DNA from: Hawksworthiomyces lignivorus
Taxonomy: Eukaryota > Ascomycota > Sordariomycetes > Ophiostomatales > Ophiostomataceae
DNA length: 64,000 nt
Assembly (NCBI GenBank): GCA_002917075.1
Contig: NTMA01000077.1
Coordinates: 1-64,000, forward strand
Direction of reading: 5' to 3'
Both the position numbers and the translations under genes were made by a program. Positions within the stretch are counted from its first letter, which is position 1. Each line of letters starts with the position of its first letter. The notes under the pieces were generated by a model. The model was not told the origin of the DNA and did no database searches. It saw nothing but the letters and a program-made list of their open reading frames with translations. This document shows positions 34,509 through 45,424 of this stretch, one piece after another.

Positions 34509-35417
34509 CAGTGCTTCTCAACATAATGCCATTGTTACGTTATCTGTCTTATCCACATTGATGAGAAGTAGGTCTTCAATAATAATGTCAAGATTAGCCG
34601 ATCTCCCCTGGACATACTATACGTACAAATAGTAAAGCGGCCCGGAGAATGGAAGGTAGATCGGCTAGTTTCGTACAAGGAAGAGACAATCCCGGAGCTT
34701 GAAAATGTATGTGTGTATATAATGTATCCTGATAAGAGTAGTAAAGTTACCGTCATTGAGACCGATTTCAGTTTCAAATAGTCTCGTTCGGAGACTATGG
34801 ATGAATAACTGGCCGTGTAGTGTGTCATACTCGAGCTGGCGATAAACGGACTTTATCGCGCTTCAAGGTGGCCGGTAAGTCCGTGACAGATCTGATCGAG
34901 TTTTATCGTGTTATTGCTTTATTGCTTTCGCATAAGCGAAATCGTACTTTTGTTAAAAAAAAATAAACTTACGATTATTAAAATTTAGACTAATGATACT
35001 CGCAAAAGAAAGAGAAGAAAGCATATCATATGATAATCGAAATAAGATTTGGTATTCGATCATGCTACAAGACAAACGTTCAGCAATCAGGAGATAATTA
35101 CCATGGGATATGGAACAGCTCTTAAATATCCTTTCAAGAAGCTGCGTCTTCCATGTACGGCCATAGATACTGGAAAGCACGGGATCCCGTCCGCTCTCCC
35201 TTAGTTAAACCAGTAATCGGTGGATTAGTAGTTGGGTCGGTGACGACCAGCGAATACCCACTGCTGTACGTTTTTTTTTTTTTTTTTTCTGACTCTCTTT
35301 TTGGATACCTGCACGTGGGTCTTTTGGGTCTATTTTAATTTTTTTCTCCGGAGGTCCTATGTTTATCGCTTATACTACCTTTGTCGTCTATTTTTTTGGA
35401 CTTAATAAACAGGGTAA
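34509..35417. other. spacer without a supported gene
   Basis: AT-rich, with short ORFs only. A T16 run sits at 35270-35290. Confidence 0.5.
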
Positions 35418-36225
35418 CTATTTACAAAGATCTGGCACAGGTTCAATCTTCTTGATAACCTTTGCTGGTGACCCGACCGCAATTGAGAAGCTTGGAATGT
35501 CCCTCGTGACGACTGAGCCAGCGCCAATTGTAACACCGTCGCCAATTGTCACACCAGGCATTATGATAGTATTTCCGCCAATCCAGCAGTCATTGCCAAC
35601 CGTAACCGCTTTCGAGTGATCAGGTTGGTTGCGTCGTTCTTGGACCGCAGTCGGATGCGTGGCAGCATAAACGCTGACCCCAGGGCCGAATTTTGTGCGA
35701 CTTCCAATTGTGACGATGGCACAGTCCAAGATCACCATGCTATATAAAACGAAAGAAAGAATATTAGCCTCGAGATATGACCACTCTATTTCGATATGTT
35801 GCAACGGTGATCTTTACTTGAAATTTGCGTAGAAATCATCTCCGATGGATATGTTGCACCCATAGTCTACGTGAAATGGCGGGTCTATATCAATTCTATC
35901 GCCGATGTGCCCGATGAGCTCCCGGAGCAGGGCATGGCGGTCGGCTCCGAGCGTTTCTTCGGTTGCGTCATCTGGAAAATGGCTGTTGTACTTCTTGATC
36001 AACCTGCGAGCACGCAGTCGGCCTGCAGCCAGCTCGGGAGCAAACGAATTGTACCTGGTCAAATTTATCGCGATTAACCAACGTCTGCACAAGAGAGAGA
36101 ATGGAATAGCTTTGATGCACTTACACCATCCCAGAGACCATCTTTTCGTACTCGTCACACCACGGCGTGTTTGTCAGAGTCCTGGCAACCTGTATCGCAG
36201 CATGATTTTTCTCTTTGCTTGCCAT
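35418..36225 (-). CDS. NodL / maltose O-acetyltransferase-like enzyme
   Basis: Acetyl-CoA-dependent O-acetyltransferase with a left-handed beta-helix. Exons on the minus strand: 36125-36225, 35818-36054 and 35418-35739, giving 219 aa. The N-terminal Mac domain has SGMVYNSFAPELAAGRLRAR. Hexapeptide repeats follow: HVDYGCNISIGDDFYAN, then VTIGSRTKFGPGVSVYAATH with the catalytic His, then WIGGNTIIMPGVTIGDGVTI and VVTRDIPSFSIAVGSPAKVI. Length and motif order match the family, which acetylates sugars or chitin-like oligomers. The acceptor cannot be read from the sequence. Confidence 0.9.
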
Positions 36226-36904
36226 GGCGATTTTGCTTTTCCAGCTACCTGTGATTTGTGTTTGAGCCTATGTGTGAATTTTTTTTTTTTTGAGTGTCTT
36301 TCGTAGACGAAGTTGTAGGCGTCTGTTATGGCTGACGAGGACGAGAGACATAGGGATAAAGTGAGCCTAAACCTATTGGAGTAATAGAAGCAACTCTCTT
36401 TCCCAGTTGGGTAATTCACCAGGTGGATAACTCTTGTTTTTAGCTAAGTGGGTCTGCTACTGGCCCTCAGATACGGGGGACCACTTGAGCACAGGAGGTC
36501 TGAACGACACAAAATTCGGCCGCTGATTGCCGCACTTAGACAGAAGCAGAGCAGAGTTTTACCAATTCTGGCTTATCTATGCTTCTACTGTTTCCTGGAT
36601 TCTTGAGAACCTGCATCTGTATTGTGTAGCATGTGCCTGTGCCTCTTCCCCTGTTCTCGTTTCATTTCAAATTGATTGACTGCCTACTCTTGAATCAAAG
36701 AATCTCAATAGTGTCAATAATGATAGAAATATACCGAATCTAACGTTAAGTTTATTAGGATTATTCTATGGACTTATTCCACATACGCAAGTATGCTTCA
36801 ACAAAACGGATTGCTCAATAAATATACATAGGCGCAAAATAGATACAAGAATTAGTTGAGAGGAAGTTTTGTGTTGAATTCTTGTATTACAGTCATAAAA
36901 CTAT
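36226..36904. other. spacer without a supported gene
   Basis: 5' flank of the acetyltransferase gene and 3' flank of the PhyH gene. No ORF of note. Confidence 0.5.
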
Positions 36905-38084
36905 CTACAAGAGACCTGTTTTATACTTGGGATCTTCCGGATGAAGGAGAAGCATGGGGCTCTTAAGGTCTACCCATCCCAGGAAGGGCCTGCTGAGGCC
37001 AAACCCCATCCGCTCTTGGAGGGCGGGAGGAAGCTTCCGTATCGCGGCCAAGTCGTTGGCAAGATACTGGTTTTCCTCTTGCCTCATCCAGCCCCTACAG
37101 CTAAAGGTGGATAAGAGCACGCGGTATTCGTCCTTGGTCAAGTTCGCGGAGCCCCCATGGAAACAACCTGAGAGCATCATAAAGGCGTCGCCCAGGTTGA
37201 GCTCCGCTTGCACACTCTGCGCCTCATTTGGCGGCCCCTCACGGTAGTCCCACAGATGGGAACCTGGAATAAAGCGAGTGGCGCCTGTATGCAAGATTGA
37301 TCAGTATTGCTGAATCCTATCTTTCTTTCTGCTGAGCTCAGTGGTCTTACCGTTTTCCTTTGTTGTTCGGGTACCAGCAACAAACAAACCGATGCCGCAG
37401 TCGCGTCCCATGACATGCTCAGAGACGGCGCGGTGGTCTGGGTGATGAGGAGCATCGTCTCTGTGGAGCGGCTGCGCCTTGGCACCAGGGCCGATGCGGA
37501 AGACAATGGTGTTGTGGAGCTGCGGGGGACTGACGCTCTCTTCAACCCGGTCGCCAAGCTGGTAAGGCGGTTGTGAGCTGTGATCCTGTGAATTGGTCTA
37601 AATTATCCCTTCCTAACTCACCCAGTTGCATTGAAGATGGCTTGTGAGCAACGCATCGGTGACGCCTAACCAGAGAGGGTTCCCAACGATGGCCGTGGCA
37701 AAGGTATACGACTTGCCCATCATACCGTAAGCACGTCGGGTCTCTGGCGGGAAAAAATCTCCTGTGCCCCTACATTAGATTCGTGCCGTTGTGTCGCTCA
37801 CCGTATCCTACTAGAGAGCTGCTCTGCTTACCGTCTGCCCATGGAGTATCGGCATCCAAGTACGGATTGACGTCTTCTAAGATGCGATGCACTTCCTCCG
37901 TGTTGAGGAAATTACGCACAATAACGCCCCCGGTGACTTTGAGTGCAGAGACAAGAGCATCCACCGTTGCTTCTGATCTATCAAACTCTTGCACCGGAGG
38001 CAAAGGGGACGCCGCCGATTTGACAACTTTAGATGAGCCATCTAGGCGTGATGTGACATCATGAATGATAGCAGCAGGCGCCAT
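36905..38084 (-). CDS. phytanoyl-CoA dioxygenase (PhyH) family Fe(II)/2-oxoglutarate oxygenase
   Basis: Exons on the minus strand: 37832-38084, 37622-37761, 37351-37585 and 36905-37284, joining in phase to 335 aa. Iron ligands: His and Asp in QPLHRDDAPHHPD and the distal His in GCFHGGSANLT. The 2-oxoglutarate Arg is probably that in DEYRVLLSTF. The N-terminus matches fungal PhyH proteins (VTGGVIVRNFL). Relatives hydroxylate or rearrange secondary metabolites or act on alkyl amines and fatty acyl groups. It is divergent from an APC permease, with 700 bp between the starts, and lies near a C6 regulator and a GMC oxidoreductase. That setting suggests a shared pathway. Substrate unknown. Confidence 0.88.
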
Positions 38085-38784
38085 GGTGAAGATACTATAG
38101 CCGATTAGGTCGTAAGATGGATGTTTGAGAGAAGATAGAGAATTGAAATAAAAATCCACCAGAGATTGTTATTTTTCCACCAACGTCTAATATATGCTCT
38201 AAAATGCAAATATCTTTCCTGAAAAGCTGAATTCACATGGGTTTAGGGTTCCCCGATATGTTATATGAATTCTCTGTTTCCTCTTTCGTCCTATCGGCAT
38301 TTCAGAGTTGCGTGACAAGATATGAAGCTGCCAGGCCGGAAGGACAAAATACGACACTCTCCACAACAATCACTCAGTTGCGTTTAATGTACCTCCTCCG
38401 TTTCCCGTCTGGCCGGCAGATCAATATTTTCCTTTGATCAGCCCGAAACTCGTCGCAGGGGCAAAAGTGGTACCAAGAATGCGCCAAGTTGCCCATGCCG
38501 AAATAGGCAAGAGAGGTTCTAAAGCCCAAATAGGAAATGGAGACAGCAATCGCGACAGAATTAACGATAAGGGTTTTCGCACAGATAAGAGAACTGCTTG
38601 TCACGTCTTTCATGATAACGGGCTGCTCGGCGTCGTTCGTAGCTGCAAAGGCCTCACCGCATAGAGATTCTGAAGTGTTATTATAAAAGTGTGCAGGATG
38701 CCGCTTGACGTAGGAGAGATGTATGCTGTGTGAAGGATACGTGCCTATCTGCCCAACAAGCCACCAATATTCCTCGCCATCACA
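38085..38784. promoter_or_regulatory. divergent promoter region of PhyH and permease genes
   Basis: The 700-bp spacer between two divergent starts most likely holds promoters for both. I see no clear repeated motif. Short ORFs here are shadows. Confidence 0.35.
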
Positions 38785-40920
38785 ATGACAGTTCTCAAGG
38801 AGTCCTCGCTGCCGATTTCTAGCCCGGTAGAAGAGGCCAATTTCGACGACCTCGAGCTGCAAGCTCAGGGTTATTCTCGAGAAATGCCTCGGCAATTCGG
38901 CGCATTTAGTCTCATGAGCATGAGCTATGCACTACTTGCCACATGGAACGGTTTCGGCAGTGCGTTTGGTACAGGCTTCATCGAAGCATCGTCGGCTGGT
39001 TCCATCTGGACACTGCTTATTTCAGGCCTCATGACCTTAGTGACTGCGGCAGGCATGGCCGAGTTGTCGTCGGCATACCCAGTAGCCGGCTCGCAGTACT
39101 ACTGGTCGTTTGTCGTCTCGAGCCCGGAATGGGCACCTTTTGCGTCCTACATGTAGGCTCATATTCTTCCCTTCGCACTTAGTTGAAGATTAGAGTGTCG
39201 ACAATATATATATCTAATTTGTGCTGGGCGCATAGTGCGGCATCCATTAGTACACTAGGCTGGTGGCTGGGATTAGCAAGTGTCACCAACTTCATAGCAG
39301 CTATGGTCCTTGGTTGTGTAGCACTCTACTGGGAGGACTATGTCATTCAGAACTGGCATACGTATTTGGTTTTTGTTCTGATCACTTGGATGGCGGTTGG
39401 CTTGAACATTTTCGGCTCTCAGCTCCTCCCAGCATGGAACAATTTTATTGGTTTGTAATCTTTAGAGGTACTACTGGTTGATCTGCCAAGAGAACTACTA
39501 ACCATTTGGAAAGGCAATTTTTCTCTTATCCTTTTGGTGGCTACTATTGCGACATTGTTGGCGTGTGCGTCTCCGATTCATCAATCGGCTGATCGTGTGT
39601 TCGCGGACACAACAAATTCTACAGGGTGGTCTAACGACGGCTTTGCCTTTTTGTTATGCATTTTGAATAGCCTTTATGGATTCTTGGGTGTGGACTGCGG
39701 TGCACATCTCTGCGAAGAGATTCCAAACCCGACTGTCAATGTACCTAGGGTCATTGTATGTGGCCCTAAACAATCCTGCTATCCGTGGATCGTGTGTTAA
39801 CAACAGAAGATGTATCCTGTTATCGCAGGATTGATTACAAGTAAGCCAAGACTGGTCTTTGGAAAGAGACACATACTTTGATTGTCTACGCATATATTGA
39901 CTGATAATCATAGCCTTTCCTTACGCAATAACCCTTAGCTTTGTGATCACGGATTTTGACGCTGTCATTAACACGCGCACTGGCCTCCCACTTATCGAGG
40001 CTTACTACCAAGCCACGAACAGCAAAGCAGGAACAGTTGTTCTCATTGCCGGCTTTGCTCTGTGTCTCTTTGGCGCGGCCTGCGCTAACAATACAAGCTC
40101 TAGCAGACAGCTGTGGGCTGCTTCTCGTGATAATTGTTTTCCCTTGTCACGGTGGTGGAAGCAGATACATCCTCGATTCAACATGCCTATGAATTCTGCT
40201 TGTGCTTCTGGAACGTTCGTCACGGTAAGTTTCATCCTCTTTGGAAACTAGTATCTAGCATATCTGATAAGCGTAATGTAGTTATATGGTTTGATTTTTA
40301 TTGGCTCATCTAGTGCCTTCTCGTCTATGGTAGGTTGATTCTGACACTACAAGAGGTATATCTTCCATTAAGCTAATGCTTATCTAGGTTGGGGCTTGCA
40401 TTGTTTTTATGACTACATCATATGTTATTCCTCAGGGAATTCTTGCCTGGCGTGGCCGAGATAAGGTCTTACCATCCCGCCATATGAATCTCGGAAAGGC
40501 AGGCTTGCTCCTCAACGTCCTCTCCTGCGTGTGGGTCGTCTTTGTCGACATCCTCTACTGCTTTCCCACTACTTATCCCGTCACACTAGAGAACTTGAAT
40601 TGGATTAGGTAGGATAGTTCTGCCCCTCAAATTGTGAGGCAGAAATCTCTAAAGGCACATTCTTTCTCTAATGCTTGAATCACAGCGTGGTTATTGTTGG
40701 CCTCGGTAGCTTCATTTTTCTTAATTGGCACCTAAGGCAGCGCCATATCTTCAAGGGACCAGCGCTCAACACGAGACTATTGCGCGAAGCGCGTGCTGAA
40801 ACAATACATGGCATGCCTGTTATTAATGGCACAACTTTCCCTAAGGTAATTGCTGTATCGGATTTGCCAAAGAGTTTGGTAAGTGGCGCTGGTTCTACGC
40901 GGATGGTCAAAGATGATTAG
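38785..40920 (+). CDS. APC-superfamily amino acid/choline/GABA-type permease
   Basis: Plasma-membrane transporter. Exons 38785-39152, 39236-39450, 39514-39755, 39807-39840, 39914-40224, 40282-40329, 40388-40608 and 40686-40920 sum to exactly 558 codons (557 aa), the usual size of the family. About 12 hydrophobic segments are visible. The start has FGAFSLMSMSYALLATWNGF, as in fungal GABA/choline permeases, and GMAELSSAYPVAGSQYYW is the conserved TM3 block. EEIPNPTVNVPRVI and ACANNTSSSRQLWAASRDN are also family signatures. The seven introns leave no stop. Being divergent from a PhyH oxygenase and close to a GMC oxidoreductase, it may import the substrate they use; choline-like or other amine compounds are possible. 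Confidence 0.9.
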
Positions 40921-41634
40921 AGGAAGGATGGGTCTCGACATATCTACATCACATTGGCCTGTTGTTGATACAGTAAACATCTCATTTAGAATATCGCAAT
41001 TCTGTAACCTTGGATACACTTGATATAGAGAGGAAATAAACAGCTGGGAAGCATATTATCCGCCCTAGGCGATCTGCTACTCAAACCCCGTTCGCACAAG
41101 AGGCCAAAGAGAGTCTGTAATCGCAATGGCTTGAATTTTTTTTTTTTTAAAAAAAAAAAAAAACATAAATTAGATCACTCAATTTTGTGAAATAATGTCC
41201 TATGCCTTTCTCATTTTGGTCTTGTAGCCCCTGTGCTGAGAAACAGCCGTACATTTTGTAGATTTAGCTTTGTACGTAGATGGAGCCGCACATTAGACAT
41301 ACGCGTATTAATACCACGCTCTTTCGGACGAGAGGGGCTAGAGATATGATTGCCCAATTAAGGGGAGCAGATAAACCGAATTGATCTTATCTGCTATCTA
41401 TCGTCTGTAGTACTGTACATAGATTTAAAAACCGAGATCCAATCTAAATGCGCTGAAACACAGGCTGTGGGTAATTTACACTTTTGACACTGCGTGTCTG
41501 TCATCTCTTCTTATTTTCTCTATCTGCAGCATGCGCCCAACTTCTGTAGCCACCATAATTTGAAGTGCACAAGTTATATCTCCTGTAACAGAAGTCATAC
41601 GAATCGGCATCTTGTAGCTGGGCCTGATTTTGCG
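40921..41634. other. spacer with T13/A15 tract
   Basis: Intergenic; T13/A15 tract at 41136-41163. The right part is the promoter of the C6 regulator. A longer in-frame reading from 41494 exists but adds no domain. Confidence 0.5.
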
Positions 41635-43296
41635 ATGAGTTCAACTGGCAAGGATGTCTCGGCCCCGGTGATCTTCAAACCCCCAACAACGCATCGGACA
41701 AACTCCTTGGGCTGGGCTAAGTCCAGTTGCTACACTTGCCAGTCGACATCGAGACTTTGCGATCGCAGACGGCCCCGGTGTGATGCTTGCTCGACGCGGG
41801 GCGTCATATGCGGCGGCTATGCACAGAAGCTCCAATGGCCAAACGACCCAAGGCAGGAGAAGGCACGATCTCCGTCTACTAGACGGACGCTCAGCGACCA
41901 TGGTGATTCTGGAGTCACCACATCTCGGACTCGGGCTTGGGCCCGAACCAGAACAGAAGGGTCGTTTTTATTCGTTCTAGAAGACGGAAGGCGGGCCAAG
42001 AGGCGCCGGAGGCAAAACAAGGCCTCTGAATGCGCTTCGGAGGAAGACGAGGTAGAGCAGCAAGGGGCGGGCTCCACAGGGTCAGAGACGGGTTTTAGCT
42101 CTAGCCTAGACGAGGATGTTCTTTCCGCGCTTCCTATCCTCTATCCTCGGCAGCCTGACTATTTCCAGTTTCCGCCCTCCACCCTTGAGCAGATTGCTTT
42201 TTTCACGTGGCGATTCAGTCCCGTCACTACGCTGACCTATGAAATCCGGGCCAACCCATGGCAGGCGTGCATTCCACAGATCAACATTGCCCCCTGTCTT
42301 CTCTACGCGCTGCAGGCGCTGTCAATCCGGCACCGGGCGCACTTAGAAGCCACCCAGGAGAGCGTTTTGGTGCTGGAGCTGAAGCGTAAGGCGTTGTGCG
42401 CCTTTGCTGCGTCACTCAAGTCGGTGCCACTTGCCGTAGGCGTCTCAACCTCGCTACTTCTCATCGGCATTGATTACACCGAGTCCGCCCACGGGCAGTG
42501 GGCTGTCCACCTCAAGGGCGTACGCGGGCTGATTGAGGTCGCGGGGGGTATCGCGCAGGCCGGCAGACAGGGCGACGTGCATCTCCGGGCGCAGATCGCC
42601 CAGTTGGTGTGGTACGATGCCGTCACTGCCCTGCTGTCGCGCCGGCGCCCTGTCTTCCCCCGTACGGATGTCGAGGGCATCTTGGCTTGGCGGGAGGACG
42701 ACGCGCAGGCGTGGAGTATGCTAGCTCTCAACGGTTTCCCTGATGACGCTTTTCTGCATATGCACGATATCGGGCAGGCTGCTGCCACTGCCAACACGCC
42801 ATTACTCTCCGATGGGCATGCCGCCGGCCTCGAGATGAAGCTCTGGCTTCTCCCCTTTGAAACCAAGCAGGGCGCAGCCGACAAGGAGATGGCTGCCCTC
42901 GCCGAGTGCTGGCGGCTCGGCCTACTGCTGTACTGCACCCAGGTCTTCCACCGGGGGAAGCGGGGCCGAGAAAGGGCTGCGGTGAGGCGCAGGGCCCGGG
43001 TACTCGCTGAGGAGATTCTCTGGCTCGTCCATGAGATGCCTCCAGATTCGGACAAACAAAAGCAGGCCCTCCTCCCGCTGTTCCTGGCCGCTAGCGAGAT
43101 CGAGTCGTACCGCTTCCGTCGCATTGCGGCGGAGTTTTGCACTAGATGGACGGAGCGGTCGGGCATCTGGCTGAACCGGACGACGCTTGAGCTCCTAGAA
43201 GCGGTGTGGGCTGCCATAGATGAGGACCATGATAGCGACGCGTGGTGGGGAGATTTTGTCGACCCTCTGTCAGACATGGGCATACTCTTTGGATAA
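41635..43296 (+). CDS. Zn2Cys6 transcription factor, single exon
   Basis: Nuclear regulator of 553 aa. Near the N-terminus stands the zinc cluster SSCYTCQSTSRLCDRRRPRC followed by DACSTRGVIC, with all six Cys in C-x2-C-x6-C-x6-C-x2-C-x6-C spacing. Next comes a basic KRRRRQNK stretch and an acidic SEEDE/Ser-rich linker. The rest is a helical fungal_trans_2-like domain, with FPPSTLEQIAFFTWRFSPVT near residue 180 and EIESYRFRRIAAEFCTRW near the end. The gene has no intron, unlike the two other C6 genes here. I chose the ATG at 41635 as start because upstream in-frame sequence is AT-rich and lacks conservation signs. It lies between the permease and the GMC oxidoreductase. Confidence 0.88.
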   Translation: MSSTGKDVSAPVIFKPPTTHRTNSLGWAKSSCYTCQSTSRLCDRRRPRCDACSTRGVICGGYAQKLQWPNDPRQEKARSPSTRRTLSDHGDSGVTTSRTRAWARTRTEGSFLFVLEDGRRAKRRRRQNKASECASEEDEVEQQGAGSTGSETGFSSSLDEDVLSALPILYPRQPDYFQFPPSTLEQIAFFTWRFSPVTTLTYEIRANPWQACIPQINIAPCLLYALQALSIRHRAHLEATQESVLVLELKRKALCAFAASLKSVPLAVGVSTSLLLIGIDYTESAHGQWAVHLKGVRGLIEVAGGIAQAGRQGDVHLRAQIAQLVWYDAVTALLSRRRPVFPRTDVEGILAWREDDAQAWSMLALNGFPDDAFLHMHDIGQAAATANTPLLSDGHAAGLEMKLWLLPFETKQGAADKEMAALAECWRLGLLLYCTQVFHRGKRGRERAAVRRRARVLAEEILWLVHEMPPDSDKQKQALLPLFLAASEIESYRFRRIAAEFCTRWTERSGIWLNRTTLELLEAVWAAIDEDHDSDAWWGDFVDPLSDMGILFG

Positions 43297-43469
43297 TATG
43301 GCACAGTAAGACAGCCTAGGTAGAAAGATGTCTACGTAAAATGGTGACGTAAAGCAGCATAACGGTGGCTTCATCAGCAGATCTGTTTAAAAATAGTATG
43401 GCAAGAATGAAACTGTCACGATAGCAACAAGCAAAGGCCCTTCCTTTTCCTAGATTTCATCTTGCCCCT

Positions 43470-45200
43470 TTACATATTGGATTCGCTCACGATGATTTCT
43501 GCCGCCTTGTCTGCCAGGGTATAGATCAATGCCTGATAATGCCCCGCCACTGGCAGAGGCAGCACGCTTGCGTCGACAACCCGCAGTCTTCCAACGCCTT
43601 TTACGCGAAGCTTTGTATCTACTACTTTGCCCATAGCTGCCGTTCCTGCTCCTTGGAAAAAAGATACGCCCACCCGTCGAACCCTTGCATCGATGTCACT
43701 GTCCGCAGCATCTGGCGCCAAGGGGCCGTACCCTGCTGGCGGAGTTTCGCGCTCAATCAGGTCCCTTCCTTCCGGCGTCTCGAGCATGACCTTGGTTGCT
43801 AGCCGGACTCCGGCTCGCAAGCATTCTCGGTCAGTCGCCGTTGCATAATAGTTTGGGTTGATCACCGGTTGGTCCTTGGGGTCCTTGGACGAAAGTGTCA
43901 GCCGTCCCCTTGAGGAAATTGCCGACCCTGAGACTATGGTAGTGATGTGGCTGCCGTCTCGGGGAATCTTCTCGTCAACTTGTTCGACATTGGCTGGTGC
44001 GTATGCGGTGATAATTTCGACGTGGCATGTGCCAGGATCGGCAGCCTGCAGGAAGGCTTCGCCAGCAGCGTCGTTGCTCCCTGCTTCGCTGCTGTTGAAC
44101 TCGTCTACGGCAAGCGCCTGCTGGAGTTCCCTGTCGGGCAGCCTGTCAAAAACAATCCAATCGATTGGTATGCCCTTGAACATCCCTGGATTGTTGGCCC
44201 AAGATGGAGAGCCCATCGCCAGTCCCTGCTCGGGTTGGCGTAGTTTCCACCATTGGCTCACAGCCATGTGGTCGTGGAGATTTCGTCCGACGTCTGGTAG
44301 CTCCGCGTTCTGCGGAATGCCCCATCTCTGGAGCTCGTCAGCCGGCCCAATGCCGGAGAGTAGAAGAAGCTGTGGCGTGCGATACGCTCCTGCCGAGACG
44401 ATGACCTCTTGCGATGCGTGAATCACGCGGCCATCCGTGAGCTCTATTCCGACAGCGACTTTGTTATTTCCGTGCTCCTCGATCATCACCCGAGCTACGA
44501 GTGTTTCTGTCATTACTTCAATGTAGGGCCGTGCCGATAAGCCCATTACCTCGCTGGCCAGCTGACGTTGCCCATCGCGGAAGTTGTCCTGGAATTCGGC
44601 CAACCCCAACGGCGAACCCCCGTTAACATCCTCGACGTGTCCAAGCCCCATCCTCTTCCACGCATCATGCATCGCCATTCTTAGTGGATACCTACGATCT
44701 AGACTTCCACAAGATATAGTCGAATTAAATATAGGCCCGTATCTGCCGCGGACGCGCTCATCTGAGGCCACAGTTGTTTCCCCATCGATTCCTCCAATGT
44801 GCGTCTCCATGCGAACAAAATGCGACAGCCAACTTGAATAGCCCCAGCCCTTCTCGTCACCGACCAGCCGGCCCCAGAGATCGTAGTCCGCCGCGGGCCC
44901 GCGGGTCCAGGTGCCGTAGTTGGTAGCACTACCGCCCGAGAGAGCTTTTCCGCCGGCGTTGTAACACACGCGGCCATCCAAGTGCTCCTGCGGCACAGTG
45001 GCATAGTCCCAGTCAAGGGTAGAGTGGTGGGCGCTCATGCAACCGAGAGCAGTAGCAGTAAGTGGATGGTTGGATACGTCGGACCCGGCTTCGATGAGCA
45101 GTATACGGGACAGTGGATTCTTGTCGGCAAGACGGGACGCCAGCACGCAGCCTGCGATACCACCGCCGATTATAATGTATTTAGGTAAAGGCGTCGACAT
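43470..45200 (-). CDS. GMC (glucose-methanol-choline) oxidoreductase with Gln at the usual catalytic His site
   Basis: FAD-dependent alcohol oxidase/dehydrogenase family. Single exon, 576 aa from the ATG at 45200. FAD motif YIIIGGGIAGCVLASRL is at residue 8; GMC signature 1 is in GGKALSGGSATNYGTW and signature 2 in GAYRTPQLLLLSGIGP. In the C-terminal block the family normally has HxxGTxxMG; here it is FFQGAGTAAMG, with Gln (CAA) for His. The second site reads AGHYQALIY, keeping a His where GMC enzymes have His or Asn. Loss of the first His could change or abolish alcohol oxidation. Neighbours (permease, C6 regulator, PhyH) suggest a joint pathway. No signal peptide is seen, so it is probably intracellular. 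Confidence 0.92.
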   Translation of the reverse strand: MSTPLPKYIIIGGGIAGCVLASRLADKNPLSRILLIEAGSDVSNHPLTATALGCMSAHHSTLDWDYATVPQEHLDGRVCYNAGGKALSGGSATNYGTWTRGPAADYDLWGRLVGDEKGWGYSSWLSHFVRMETHIGGIDGETTVASDERVRGRYGPIFNSTISCGSLDRRYPLRMAMHDAWKRMGLGHVEDVNGGSPLGLAEFQDNFRDGQRQLASEVMGLSARPYIEVMTETLVARVMIEEHGNNKVAVGIELTDGRVIHASQEVIVSAGAYRTPQLLLLSGIGPADELQRWGIPQNAELPDVGRNLHDHMAVSQWWKLRQPEQGLAMGSPSWANNPGMFKGIPIDWIVFDRLPDRELQQALAVDEFNSSEAGSNDAAGEAFLQAADPGTCHVEIITAYAPANVEQVDEKIPRDGSHITTIVSGSAISSRGRLTLSSKDPKDQPVINPNYYATATDRECLRAGVRLATKVMLETPEGRDLIERETPPAGYGPLAPDAADSDIDARVRRVGVSFFQGAGTAAMGKVVDTKLRVKGVGRLRVVDASVLPLPVAGHYQALIYTLADKAAEIIVSESNM

Positions 45201-45400
45201 TTTCACAAAGTCAAGAAGAGTAGAGAAGCTACATCGCCAAGCGTGGAGCATAGAAAAAAAGCAAATTTATATTTTACGTGAACGAGAGTAATATACCTAT
45301 ACAGATGTATTCGCCGGTAAGACTTGGAGAAACGTACGTATTACCTCTGTATTCCAACGTCTTTCAATCACAGTAATGGTAAGAGACGCACACGTGAATA

Positions 45401-45424
45401 ATTGAAAGGATCAATCCTTTCAAT
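45401..45424. repeat. perfect 24-bp inverted repeat
   Basis: Arms of 11 bp (ATTGAAAGGAT / ATCCTTTCAAT) around a 2-bp spacer. CTTTCAATC also occurs once at 45361-45369. It lies 200 bp upstream of the GMC start. It may be a dimeric protein-binding site or a hairpin; function unknown. Confidence 0.7.

Noticed and set aside
42474..43304. 276-aa antisense ORF in the C6 regulator gene
   Set aside because: Ser/Arg-rich shadow of a GC-biased coding exon; the plus strand has the zinc cluster and domain.
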